Assembly (NCBI GenBank): GCA_039000515.1
Contig: JBCFYV010000837.1
Location: 1-64,000, forward strand
Length of the DNA: 64,000 nucleotides
From: Timema cristinae
Taxonomy: Eukaryota > Arthropoda > Insecta > Phasmatodea > Timematidae
Direction: 5' to 3'
Below, piece by piece: positions 1 through 10,452 of this stretch. The notes beneath the pieces are model-generated. The model had not been told where the DNA came from and did not search any database. It saw nothing but the letters and a program-made list of their open reading frames with translations. Position 1 is the first letter of the stretch, and each line of letters starts with the position of its first letter. The position numbers were made by a program, and so were the translations under genes.

Positions 1-727
1 TTTTTACAAAGGTTACAACATAGTATAAACTTTGTCATATTAAAATGTTTAGTTTATAAACTAGGAAGTATCAAGTCTACTTCCTCACTAAGCAAGTGTT
101 GGTGTTAGAGAGTGGTGATACAATGTTAGCTATGCATGAATTGACAGACAGCCCTCAGTGAGCAGTTTTCTGGTTGCTGAGTAGTGTCCAAACACATACC
201 AGGGTAACCACTCTTTTACTTACTAATATCAAGATAAAGTATTGTAATCTTGAAAAAAAAATTTTCACGATATTGATGAATTTTTACGTTTTTTATAAAC
301 TCGAACTCAAAAAACTAGTTTTCACAATTCTGTTTGTCTCCATGTTATCTGTTAACCTGTCCCTGGCCACGGATCGGATACGGTTTGATTGATTTCTTCA
401 AACTTGATAAGTTATAGGGCAATATCTCATCAGGTTTATTTTATTTTGACCCTAGCCTTCAAATTTAGGATAGTTTACAAATGAGAGATTTTTTAATGAA
501 TTTTTTTTTTCAAAACTGGATCTAAAGATTCTGATTAAAATGCAAACCTAGGGAGTAATTGTTCTCACAAATAACGTAGAGGCTATTTGGTTTTTGGTCA
601 GTAAAATTTTGAAGTGTGATGAGTGTTTTTTCAAAAACTTGAAATATTTTAAAAAGAGAGTTGATGTAGGTATCTTGAACTTCTTTGAGATTAAAACAAC
701 ACACTGCTGCTGTCAACAGATATTTTA
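1..727. other. non-coding flank, nothing recognised
   Basis: AT-rich sequence with no convincing coding region. An open frame at 174-392 begins at TTG and shows no recognisable family or splice context. I see no RNA gene or mobile-element signature here. Confidence 0.5.
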
Positions 728-955
728 GCCTATATCAAGTAATGTCTTGTCAATAAGTGATTTAACAATGTTACTTGTAATTAATTGCGAGGTATATATC
801 CAAAGTAATATTTTGTTAGGACGTGAATTAAGAGTGTTACTTGTAATGAATTGTGAGAGATAGAGATAGAGTAATATTTTGTCAGTAGGTGATATGAGTG
901 TTATTTGTAGTTAATTGTGAGGGATATACCACAAGTAATATTTTAAGAGTGGCCA
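728..955. repeat. degenerate tandem repeat, about 65 bp period
   Basis: At least three diverged copies begin with a GTTACTTGTAAT-like motif near 769, 836 and 899. Each continues through an AATTGTGAGG-like stretch and ends in AGTAATATTTT. A weaker fourth copy may precede them near 735. The function is unknown. Confidence 0.65.
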
Positions 956-1009
956 CTCACCAGTAAAAATTGGGAAAAATCCCGGGAAATGTTCTTGAAA
1001 ATTTGCCAT

Positions 1010-2045
1010 CATTTGAGAATTTAAAGGTGAGGACCACTATAAATAGTTTTTGGGCATACACATTTAAACATTTGCTATGGTAAAAACCACTTTAAATATA
1101 TTCTGGAAAAATTAAATTAAAAATATTATAGGTAAGGAAAACTATAATTAGCGTTTAGGGGTATCCAAATATCAAAACAGTTCTAGAGGAGGATCACTCC
1201 AAATATCTCGGAAGGAATATAATTTTCAAAATATTACTGGACAAGGACCTTTCAAAATGGATTCTAAGGGTATTCAATTTTCACAAAATATATGGTGTTG
1301 AGTCCTCGGTTCTCCTATTAATTGGAAGAAAGTTCCTTTAAAAAAAAATGTATACACCCCTACACAAATAAAGGTCCACCGCCTCTGGTTGAATCACCTT
1401 TTGTAAATGTATAGGCCTATGCATACTACTGTTTATCTTGCCTAATCTCCACTTGTAGTTGAGCACACATCACACGTGCAATAATGGCCTTTTGGTACAG
1501 ACCATTAAAAAATATAAGTTGAGAATGTAGAGTAATATCATGGATTTACCCTCGTTTTTTGTGGGGAGAGTAAGGTCGTGTCTATGATGGATCGTGATAA
1601 AGTCTCCCAACAGGAGATGGTCAGAATTTTTTTTTATATATGGACTCATCTAATAAATGTGTGTAGTACTTCAATCTATGACGGTAGAACTGAGGCGGGG
1701 GGAGGGGGGGGGGGGCAAGAGGGGCCTCGTTCCCCTGAAAAGAATCTCAGCTGGAATAAATCCCACCCCCCTAAATATATTTTAAATCCTCTGATACTAT
1801 CGAAAATGAAGTTGAAAGATCTTGCATTAACCTCAAAATAACTTCTATATACATTCAATTATCAAAAGTTTTCCAGAGAAGACCACCTCAAAGTTTCTAT
1901 AGGCATCTAATTTTCGAAAAAAATTCAAGCTAGCAGTCTAAATATTTTCTAGAAGCACCTAAATTTTAAACATTTTTGGAGGAGAACCCCTTCAAATAGC
2001 TTTCAGGAGATCTAAATTTAAAAAAGTAAACTGGTTGAGGACACT
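1010..2045. repeat. degenerate minisatellite, about 54 bp period, interrupted
   Basis: Units start with a GAGGACCACTCCAAATA-like motif followed by an AT-rich half. They are visible near 1028, 1083, 1136, 1191 and 1246, and again near 1876, 1930, 1985 and 2038. The spacing is 53-55 bp. The interval 1300-1870 carries unrelated sequence, including a G-run near 1697-1715. The last unit abuts the presumed end of the first Polinton. Confidence 0.6.
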
Positions 2046-2139
2046 ACTGTGCACGCCCCCTCAGTAACAGCCCTCGGGCTATATTTGTGACGTGTTGTTA
2101 TTATGAGCGATGTGTGAGTATTTCGTAAAATCCTAACAA

Positions 2140-2750
2140 GTGAACATATAGTCCGTTTTTCCTTAGTAAGGTTAATATAAGAGTATGAAAAAAAAACTAT
2201 AAACCATTTTCTGATAATTTATTAGTACGTGTCCCCGTCCCCGTTCTCCCCGTCCCCCCCCCCCGAACCGATTCTCGAGAATTGATATTTGGTGATGGAT
2301 TATCGATGATCGAGAGGTTTAAAACACGGATATTACAAAAAAATATATTTATTCGACGTAAATAAAAAAAAAACGGTCTATAGACCTCCAGACGCCTTGG
2401 ATATGTTTATTTGACCACCTATTCCAATATGACCTTGAACAAGTTTGTACTAGCTCCCCGGCTTTGTAAACATCGTGAACATATAGACCATTTTCTTTCC
2501 CCGCGGGGGTAACCCCCGGTTCAAGCTCTGTTCCCTGGTGGTAGCGTCTAATAAAACATGGATATTATAAAATATACATTTATTAGACGTAACTAAAAAA
2601 AAAATCCGTTCATATCGAAAACGGTCTATATTTTCAAAAAGTTCCTTCATATGAAAACCGGTCTAAAGCCTCCAGTTGCCTTGGATATGTTGATTGCCTC
2701 CCAATAGCCTTGACGAGGACTTCGTGAGGGTTTGTAAACATCCCTGTTTT
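2140..2750. repeat. direct repeats in the terminal region of element 1
   Basis: Two diverged copies of a 230-290 bp block lie in tandem. Paired landmarks are ACATATAG(T/A)CC at 2145 and 2479, ACACGGATATTA versus ACATGGATATTA near 2324 and 2557, and CCTTGGATATGTT near 2395 and 2680. A C-rich run interrupts the first copy near 2237-2265. Repetitive terminal regions are usual in Polintons. This sequence shows no visible similarity to the terminal repeats of element 2. Confidence 0.6.
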
Positions 2751-2778
2751 TTTGTGGTTGTGTAACAAAGCAAACGAC

Positions 2779-2786
2779 TATAAATA
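2779..2786 (+). promoter_or_regulatory. TATA box of the accessory gene, element 1
   Basis: TATAAATA lies 61 bases before the ATG at 2847. The homologous gene of element 2 has the same box 59 bases before its ATG, and the sequence just after the box is similar in both copies, which supports a real promoter. Confidence 0.65.
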
Positions 2787-2846
2787 GACCTCGAGATCTT
2801 TACAATCGTTCAATATAATTTGTGATTTCATCGCATAAACATCAAG

Positions 2847-3323
2847 ATGAGTTTTAATTCAGGTATGTTTATCGGGTAGTTATTTTACTTATCACGTCTT
2901 TGGTGTACAGAGGCGTTTACTTTTTTTTCTTTTTTTTTTAGAAGACACGCCATCGACATTTGCAACCTGGGGCCTGCCGATAATCCAGATCTGTTGGGGC
3001 TTTTCACAGAGGAGGGGATTTGCACAGTGGAGGGTAATTAATTTCCGGCTTTAAATTTGAGCATGATTGGTGTGTAGTTTTTTCCCTGTGATAGTAATTA
3101 ATATGTATTTATTTAATTTAAGATTTTTGGGACATTGCACCACCGTCGCTGCCAGCCCAAAGATGGACGACGACATGTCGGTCACTCTGGCCGAGCTCGA
3201 GCGGATAGCCCCGGAGATCCGGGATGGTGTGCAGGCGCCGCTAGGGGTTCAAACCGAGCGTCACGGCAGCCATCCCTCATGCCGATGTTTTGACCGAACT
3301 TGAGCTACTAGATCAACTCTTTT
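2847..3323 (+). CDS. candidate spliced accessory gene of element 1 (three visible exons)
   Basis: Product unknown. Inferred exons are 2847-2862, 2942-3033 and 3123-3323. Donors are GTATGT, GTAATT and GTGAGT. The first acceptor follows a long pyrimidine tract and the second follows TTTATTTAATTTAAG. The model rests on comparison with element 2 (53328-53882), which has the same start context, the same three donor and acceptor positions, and a shared peptide core. Exon 2 reads LFTEEGICTVE here against QFTDEGICRAD there. Exon 3 opens with FWD here and YWD there. Exon 2 changes frame about one third of the way in, so this copy is probably broken or contains an indel. Exon 3 also lacks one clean frame. 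It resembles no family I know. Whether more exons follow is unclear. Confidence 0.5.
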
Positions 3324-3329
3324 GTGAGT

Positions 3330-4927
3330 ATCGACTATATTTGTAAATAGAAAGCTTATTTTGACTTCCTCGCTACAGCTGTTCAGTTTAAACCCAAGCA
3401 ATAATATATTTTGCTAGAGAGAGAGAGAGAGGCAGAAACCAGTCACTTTCCCTTGTCATTAGCGACGGGAGACGAGGGGGTATTTATGTCGTATCAACAA
3501 CTCTGACGTTAAAAGCACAGCTGAAAATGTGGGTTTAACCTTTGTTAACGCGTAAGTTTGGAACAATTATATTAAAGTCTGTTGAGTCAGGGGTCCCGCG
3601 TTCGATTCCCGGGGATAGATGAAAATGTTGATTTGATAAATTAAAACCACTATTAACAAATCCAAATTCCCAACAAAGTTAATCTATAAAATAATTTAAA
3701 TTACATTAAACACTCACAAAAAAATCCGCTCTCTCATTAATTTGTAGGAGCACATTAAAAAACAACAACAGAATGCCTGTGTTCAGTACTAGTGTCTGTA
3801 TGTATAGCAAGTGACATATGAAGATCACATGACTTGGCATATTAATACATGAGATTTAATCTAGGAAGTTCTTCTAGCTGTCAGATATGTCCATTCCTTA
3901 GAAAATCAGTGCATGTATAATACACACATGATGAGATTAATTAAACGGTTTACGTAAAAAAAACCTAATCTGATGTGTGTTATAATTTAACTTCAGGGAT
4001 TTCCTTGAACTCGATGTGCTAGCTACTCATATTCAATACACATTTAGATTTAAACACACACACACACAGACACACACACACTAATTAACGTTTAAAAGAA
4101 CTGTGTGTTACTCCACCCTTGTAGAGTTATCATTCGCGTGGAAGGAGATTCAAACCCCAATCTCCTCAACAACGGCAGTTGGTCTACTGTGCGATGTACA
4201 TAGAATTATACACACTATTTGCCTGCGAGTAACATCAAATGGTACAATCAATAAACATATATAGTAAATAGTGTAGGGTAACATATGCGTTGCTATTTAT
4301 TCTGTGCCATCTACTCAGGAAAATTGGTACTTGTGTTAACCCCTACATATAACATATATAAAAAAAATTGTGACTATCACTACACTATAGGGGTAGAATA
4401 ATGAAAGGTAAGTTTACCCACAGTTGGGTGAAGGGAAAATAGGGTTGTGATCGAAAACGATCTATACACATTTCAACACTCGATGAATACCTGTCAAGTG
4501 TGTCCTGGAATGTATGCTCCAAACTATATTTTGTTGACATACTAAATTATCCACTTAAACCTCAAGCCAAAATTATAGGAAGTGTACATACATTTGCATG
4601 GATGGAGAATGGAAAAACTCCCAGCGGTGATGAAGGATCTATAATACTCAACACATTTTTAGCACTGCGCTATAAGATTATGAATTGGGAAGGTCGAACC
4701 CTCAGGGAGACTGTAATTATAGTAGAGTTTACAAATAGTTTATTGCAAGACTTTCTTTAACAACCTGATGAATATTTATAAACAGCCAGTCACATATTCT
4801 TACAAATAATAAATTATTGTAAGTCCAAGGGTGTATTTATTACACACACAATTTGCGAGGGGGTCCTGGGTTCGGATCCCGGTCACAGGTGAAAATGTGT
4901 GTTTAACCTTTGTATTTATTACACACG
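3330..4927. other. non-coding insertion between accessory gene and polymerase, with tRNA-like boxes and microsatellites
   Basis: This gap is about 1.6 kb, whereas the matching gap in element 2 is under 0.8 kb, so extra DNA was probably inserted. A 24-base near-repeat with core GTTTAACCTTTGT occurs at about 3525-3546 and 4890-4912. Two Pol III B-box-like motifs, GCGTTCGATTCCC near 3599 and GGGTTCGGATCCC near 4868, suggest tRNA-derived SINE remnants. An (AG)n run lies at 3415-3433 and an (AC)n run at 4056-4081. An 86-codon frame at 4500-4760 starts at TTG and is not recognised. Confidence 0.45.
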
Positions 4928-4941
4928 TGTGTTATAGTTGA
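4928..4941 (+). promoter_or_regulatory. conserved 14-base motif before polymerase, element 1
   Basis: TGTGTTATAGTTGA ends one base before the polymerase ATG. The identical 14 bases stand upstream of the polymerase start of element 2, within sequence that is otherwise diverged. It could be a core promoter element, or a 3' splice acceptor (TTATAG) that joins upstream exons to the polymerase. Confidence 0.5.
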
Positions 4942-4942
4942 A

Positions 4943-7900
4943 ATGGATGGGGAAAATGGCGGCCCACCGACAACCATCGCTGCCACAACGCCTCAGCACG
5001 GTGTTCGAGCCCCGAGGGAGACGGAGTCCCCGCAACCCATCGCTGGCCCGTCTTCGCACCAAGTAGTGGCACGGTTAATCAGGTAGGAGGAGCGTTGCCT
5101 CAAGACATCCCTCTCCGAATCGTTCGAAGAGAGAATTAAGCAATTGAGGCGGTTTTTTTATGTCGGTCGTGAATTGATCATACAATTAGGGACGCCGGGG
5201 AGCGATCGTGACGCTAAAACCTGGCTCGAGGAGCAAATCAATGCTTTGCTTGGACGTCTCCAGGATCATGGAGTTAGCGCCGAGGATCACGTAGGTCTAC
5301 TATTGGTCAACACAGAACTCCTCGTCAAAACCCGTGTTCGTTTCCTTTAGACGAGCAGAGCAGCTTGACGCGAAGGCTGTGCTCTCTAATGTAGAACGAG
5401 TGTTACAAAGCAATGATTCATTCCTCACTTCATCCCTCTGTATATCAAGTTACACCACTTTAAAGAGCCGCGCGGGAGGGGTAATTATAAATGTGATAAA
5501 CTCTCTCCCGCTACCACGTATAGCCGTAATAATAAAGGAATAATTACTATTCAAAATGGCGACACACTTTGCCTTGCCCGCGGGTTGGTTGTCGCCAAGG
5601 CTATATGTGACGTTAAAAGAGAACCGGGATGCATGGACGTGAACGCCTTTAAGCAGATCAAAATTGGCCGTCCTATTCAAAAACTCAAAGCAGAGGAACT
5701 ATGCCGTGATGCCTGTGTGAATCTTTTGAAAGGTGGTGGACTTACCGAACTGAAACAATTTCAAACATACCTCACCGAATACAAAATCACCGTGTTCAGG
5801 GAACGTCGGGGGAGACAGGTCCTATTTGAGGGGCCTACTCCCTCCGAACATTCCTTTAAGGGCTACCTTGATTTGTATTTTCACGACGACAAGCAAAACC
5901 ATTTTGATGTCATAACATCTTTGACAGCCACGTTTAAGTGCTCGTACTTTTGCCGCGAGTGCCGTGTGTCTTTTGATCATAAGAATGAGCACAAATGCGA
6001 ATCCGCGTGCAAAAGATGCTACGCTAAACCGGCTTGTAGTGGAGGCCGATCTGTGACCTGTAAAGATTGGGGGCGCCGGTTCTCAAATCAGCAGTGTTTT
6101 GATAACCATAAACGTCCCGGATTTTGCAGAGGTCGCATGTCGGTCTGTGACGTCAAAAAGGTTTGCGAGGTATGCGGGCATTTTTTCAGTTTGGAAAGAG
6201 TAGGATTTTCACACAAGTGTTATGAGACTTTTTGTAGAGTATGCGAGGACCCATCGCCCTTTTGGGCATTTTTGTTATATGAAGCGGGCCCCAGCAAAGC
6301 CGTCGCTGGAAAAGAGCAATTTCATATTTGTATTTTACGATTTTGAATGCAGACAAGAAACGCCTCTTCAAGGTGCGGTACACACGTACCTGCACGAACC
6401 TAAATTTTGTGTCGTGCAGACGTGTTTGCAAGGCCTGTTTTCATATAGATGCAAATGACAATCATTGCACCGATTGCGGGGGCGATAGGACTCGCATATT
6501 CAAGGTGTACCACTATGGCCCAATTTTTTAAATTTATAGAACAAATTAAAGCTTCAAAATTTAAGGATATCACCCTTCTAGGCCATAACGCTAAATCCTA
6601 TGATGGTAATTTTATTTTAAGATACATGATGGAGGTGAAAAAATGGACTCCAGAGCTCATCATGAACGGTGGAAAATCATGTCATGCGTTACGGCCCGCT
6701 CCACTTTATTGACTCGCTGAAATTTTCCCCATGTCGTTGTCCAAGATGCCCAAAAACGTTCGGCTTGGACGAGTCTTTGGCCAAGGGACATTTCCCCCAT
6801 TTTTTCAACAAAAAAGAAAACGCGGGGTATAGGGGTCCCTTGCCGCCAAAGGAGGACTACGGCGTCGGCGAGATGTCGGTCGAGGGAAAGGAACGCTTTG
6901 AGAAGTGGTATGACGCGTTGGTCAAAGAAAATTACGTCTTTGATTTTAACCGCGAGCTGGAACTGTATTGCGTGAAAGACGTAGAGATCGACGGAAGGCC
7001 TTGCCTAAAGTTTAGAGACATGCTCGTGGAGAAAGCAAAGGTGGATCCTTTCAGAGAGGCGTGTACTATCGCTGGAGCGGCCATGTTGGTTTACCGCCGA
7101 AGCCATCTTAAGGAGAATACCGTCGGTATTGTCCCTAACGGTGGCTACGGTGCGCGGACCAAACAGTCGCACGTCGCAGTACAATGGCTTTGTTGGGAGG
7201 CCAATCAACGCGGTGTCTCTATCCTTCATGCGGGTAACGACCGCGAGGAATACGTGTTAGGACGACGTGTAGACGGCTTTGTTAAAGCTGGAGATACCAC
7301 CACCGTCTTCCAGTTCTGGGACTGTTATTGGCACGGGTGTCCGCTCTGTTATCCGGACAGGACCACCACCGTCAAAAACAGCAACCAAGAGACCATGGAG
7401 ACGCGTTATGAAGCGACCATGGCCTGCGTGGAAAAGTTTAAGAGCGCTGGCTACACGGTCGTAGAGATGTGGGAGTGTACTTTTAAACTCGATGAAAACG
7501 CACAGACAAGGACTTGCAACGATTTGTACTCCGGCACGAGGTATATACCAAGGAGCCCTCAGCCCCAGGGATGCATTCTTTGGCGGGCGTACAAATTGTA
7601 TCAAACTCTTCCACGAAGCTGACCTTTCTTGTGGAGAGAAGATCAGGTACTTGGATGTGTGTTCGTTGTATCCGTACGTTTGCAAGTACAAAAAATACCC
7701 AGTCGGCCACCCAAAATTCACTTGGAGCCAAATTGTCCCGCTATAGATCGAGTAGAAGGCATAGCCAAAGTTACAGTGACGCCTCCGCGGGATTTATTCC
7801 TGCCCGTATTGCCTACACGGATGCACGACAAATTGATGTTCATCTTGTGCAGGAAATGCGGGGGAGGAGAAAAACCAAGTCGCGTGTCGGCACAACGACA

Positions 7901-8973
7901 AAAAAGATCGCTGGTTGACAGGCGTCTGGGTGATTGACGAGATCCGGAAAGCCATTGAGAAAGGCTACACCGTTGAAAGCAGTGCACGAAGTGTGGGAGT
8001 ACGATGTATCTGTTTACGACGTCAGACACGTTCTGGCGGCCTGTTTTCACGGCTACATCGATTCTTTTTTGAAAATTAAACAAGAAGCCAGCGGATGGCT
8101 AGAGTGGTGCACCTCACGAGAGGAAAAGTTAGCTTACATTCAAAATTATGAGGAAAGGGAAGGGGGTAACACTCGATTTCGATTCTGTGTGTAAAAACCC
8201 CGGTCTCCGCACACTGGCTAAACTCTTTTTAAATTCGTTATGGGGAAAGTTTGGGCAAAGATCCGATTTACCACACGTAGCCGTTGTCACGACTATCAGG
8301 GCGTCCACAAGTACCTGACGGATCCGTACAACACCGTGGACAGCGTCATAGAGGTTAATGACGAGGTTATGTTCCTCAATTACAAGGATGCGCGTGACGC
8401 TTTGCGCCCTAACCCTAACACGAGTGTGGTGGTGGCGTGCTACACGACAGCTATGGCTAGGTTGCACTTATACGGCATCCTTGAACAATTGGGGGACCAC
8501 GTTTTGTATCACGACACGGATAGCGTTCTGTTCACGGAACGCCCCGGCGATCAGAGTCTACCGACCGGAGACTTTTTAGGTGACCTCACTGACGAACTTC
8601 AGGATTACGGGCCGGGAAGCTACATCAGCGCCTTTGTATCTGGCGGTCCCAAGAATTACGCGTACCGGATTTGTGTCGGTGGCGATCCCGCCAAAACAAA
8701 AACGGTGTGCAAGGTTCGCGGGATCACCATAAACTACGGCAACCGGAACGAAGTTAATTTTTACGTTCTGAAAGCGATGGTCACCGAACAGGCCGCGGAA
8801 CGGTACATACAGATACCGCACAAAATTATAAGAAAAGGTCTTGCGACTGTATGTACCATTTCACAGAGTAAGGTTTTACCGGCCGGTGTACACCAAACGC
8901 CGGATAGACGATGATTATAATACGTTTGCCGTTTGGGTATCAGAGTCCTTGCAAACGCGCTCGCCACGATTAA
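4943..8973 (+). pseudogene. polB: family B, protein-primed type DNA polymerase of element 1, frame-disrupted
   Basis: Replicates the element; Polinton polymerases belong to the protein-primed family B group. Motifs sit in different frames. A Cys/His-rich zinc-binding-like stretch spans about 5940-6230. Exonuclease motif I (FYDFECRQ) is at 6333-6356 and exonuclease II (GHNAKSYDGNFIL) near 6580. Polymerase motif A (DVCSLYP) begins at 7654, motif B (NSLWGKFG) is near 8232, and motif C (YHDTDSVLF) has its Asp codons at 8513 and 8519. The HGCPLCYP segment usual in Polinton polymerases is near 7333. Breaks: an in-frame TAG at 5084-5086 and roughly ten frame changes before the stop at 8971-8973. All catalytic motifs remain intact, so the damage is recent or partly technical. 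The start was chosen because the frame from 4943 continues through the N-terminal domain. The gene stops just before a hairpin. Confidence 0.9.
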
Positions 8974-9011
8974 AAAGGTGATTATTTAGACGGGCCGAAT
9001 AATCACCTTTT
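8973..9011 (+). terminator. hairpin at the 3' end of polymerase, element 1
   Basis: A perfect 14-bp stem (8973-8986 paired with 8998-9011) encloses an 11-base loop, TAGACGGGCCG, and overlaps the stop codon. The same place in element 2 has a loop TAGATGGGCTG with partly paired arms. The position suggests a role in RNA 3' end formation or stability, but a replication role is also possible. Confidence 0.65.
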
Positions 9012-9417
9012 ACTTTCTTTCACTATAGATAGTTCCACCGACATACCATTTTTCAAAGAGGTTTTTTTTCATATTTTTTTCTGCATGAAAACAAGCATAT
9101 TTTTTTTATTTTTTTATACACCCGGGTTACTTTTTTTATATTTTTTTATTTGCCAGTGCAATCCTCAGCCTACCTGATTTTTTTCTAGTTAATTATTTAT
9201 TTGTATATATTTTAATTATGATAAATTGTTTGTATACATTTTTATTTAGTACCGAGGCCACTATTACCCCATATTGTAAATATTCACTGTGTGTAAACAA
9301 AACCAGTTATGTTTTATACTAATAATTATATATTGTAAATATTCATGACCAAATAAAATATTGTAAAAATTGTTATGTTTGTGTTTTTTACGTCTACACC
9401 CCCGCTCCCTTCCTCCC
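9012..9417. other. AT-rich polymerase-ATPase spacer with repeated motif
   Basis: No coding region. The motif TATTGTAAATATTCA occurs at 9272-9286 and 9331-9345, with a shortened third copy near 9358. An AATAAA signal lies near 9352. The spacer of element 2 (47739-48400) is similar and carries the same motif twice, reversed. It could be a regulatory region, an origin, or the 3' untranslated region of the polymerase. Confidence 0.5.
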
Positions 9418-9425
9418 TATAAATA
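9418..9425 (+). promoter_or_regulatory. TATA box of the ATPase gene, element 1
   Basis: TATAAATA ends 38 bases before the ATG at 9463. The distance, and the intervening sequence with its CTCATATAGCTTATAAGCTC stretch, are the same in element 2, which strongly supports a working promoter in the ancestor. Confidence 0.75.
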
Positions 9426-9462
9426 CAAGCTCATATAGCTTATAAGCTCAGTCTCAAACATT

Positions 9463-10077
9463 ATGGACAAGTTGAAACATCCCTTTTCGGCCATCATCAG
9501 CGGCCCTTCCGGCTGCGGGAAGTCACATTTTGTTAGCAGACTTTATCCCCAACTTGAACACAATGTGTGACGTTAAATTTGTTAAAATCACCTGGTATTA
9601 TTCTCTATGGCAACCGGGATTCGAACAAGACGGTTCAGTCATATTTGTAAGGGTTTACCGGAAATGGATGACACATGTAACGACTCTCCGCAGCTGATTA
9701 TCCTGGACGACCTGATGCGTGAAGCCAACGAAGTGGTCGTCGATCTTTTCACCAAAGGATGCCACCATCAAAATATTAGCGTCATGTACCTTACACTAAA
9801 TATATTCCACAAGGGCAGGGGCCAAAGAGACATTTCTTTAAACGCACACTATATCGTGCTTTTTAAAAATCCCCGAGATAGAGGTCAGATTCAACACTTT
9901 GCACGCCAGGTATGTCCTGAAAACCCCCGTGTTTTACAAGAGGCTTACACCGATGCTACAAGTACTCATCACGGCTATATCTTGTTAGATTTTAAACAAG
10001 GTACACCCGAATGGTTCAGATATAGAACCCGCACCAAATACGGGTGTTTGCGTGTACCTACCACGCAAAAGTTATAA
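9463..10077 (+). pseudogene. FtsK/HerA-type (A32-like) genome-packaging ATPase of element 1, two frameshifts
   Basis: Would drive packaging of element DNA into capsids; A32-like ATPases are a hallmark of Polintons. The Walker A motif GPSGCGKS is encoded at 9502-9525, and the Walker B motif LIILDD at 9694-9711 in another frame. About 200 codons in all, normal for the family. The start at 9463 is supported by the TATA box 38 bases upstream and by the identical start in element 2. One frameshift lies near 9540 and a second near 9645. From about 9650 to the TAA at 10075-10077 the frame is open and clean. It is followed after 38 bases by the basic core-like gene. Confidence 0.85.
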
Positions 10078-10115
10078 AAACACCGACACTTCCCGATTAC
10101 AAATCATTTCAAACC

Positions 10116-10449
10116 ATGAGTCCCAAAGTGTTGAAGCAGGCCCCTCTGCTACGTGCGATGCATCGAATGAACCCCACCAACGCGTCGCTTTGCCGAAAAC
10201 GGCCGACAAGAAACTGATTGAGGCCGTTTGCGAGTGTGCCTACAACACTTTAAAAGGGCGGGGTGCCGCTGAAAAAATGCGCAGAAGACAAAGTTACGTG
10301 CACACAAGCAGGTGTTGCGCAAGCTGATCAAACGAGGAGAGTGCTGGAAGAAGAAGAAGAGACGAATACTCGTTCAGAAAGGAGGAGCGTTACTACCGTT
10401 ACTTTTCCCGTTAATCAGCGGTGTCCTCGGCTCCTTGTTCAACAAGTAG
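10116..10449 (+). pseudogene. small basic core-like protein of element 1, frame-disrupted
   Basis: Starts MSPKVLKQAPLLRAMHR. It continues through Lys/Arg-rich sequence and ends, after frame changes near 10180-10260, with a run of arginines and lysines followed by a hydrophobic Gly/Leu-rich tail. The layout resembles the small DNA-binding or membrane-active core peptides of adintoviruses and adenoviruses, but this is inferred from composition and position, not from a family match. The TAG at 10447-10449 nearly touches the ATG of the next gene, an arrangement also present in element 2 (46665-46998). About 110 codons. Confidence 0.6.
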
Positions 10450-10452
10450 ATG

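Noticed and set aside
174..392. 72-codon frame with a hydrophobic stretch as a small membrane protein
   Set aside because: It begins at TTG in AT-rich DNA where such stretches arise by chance, with no homologue or promoter seen.
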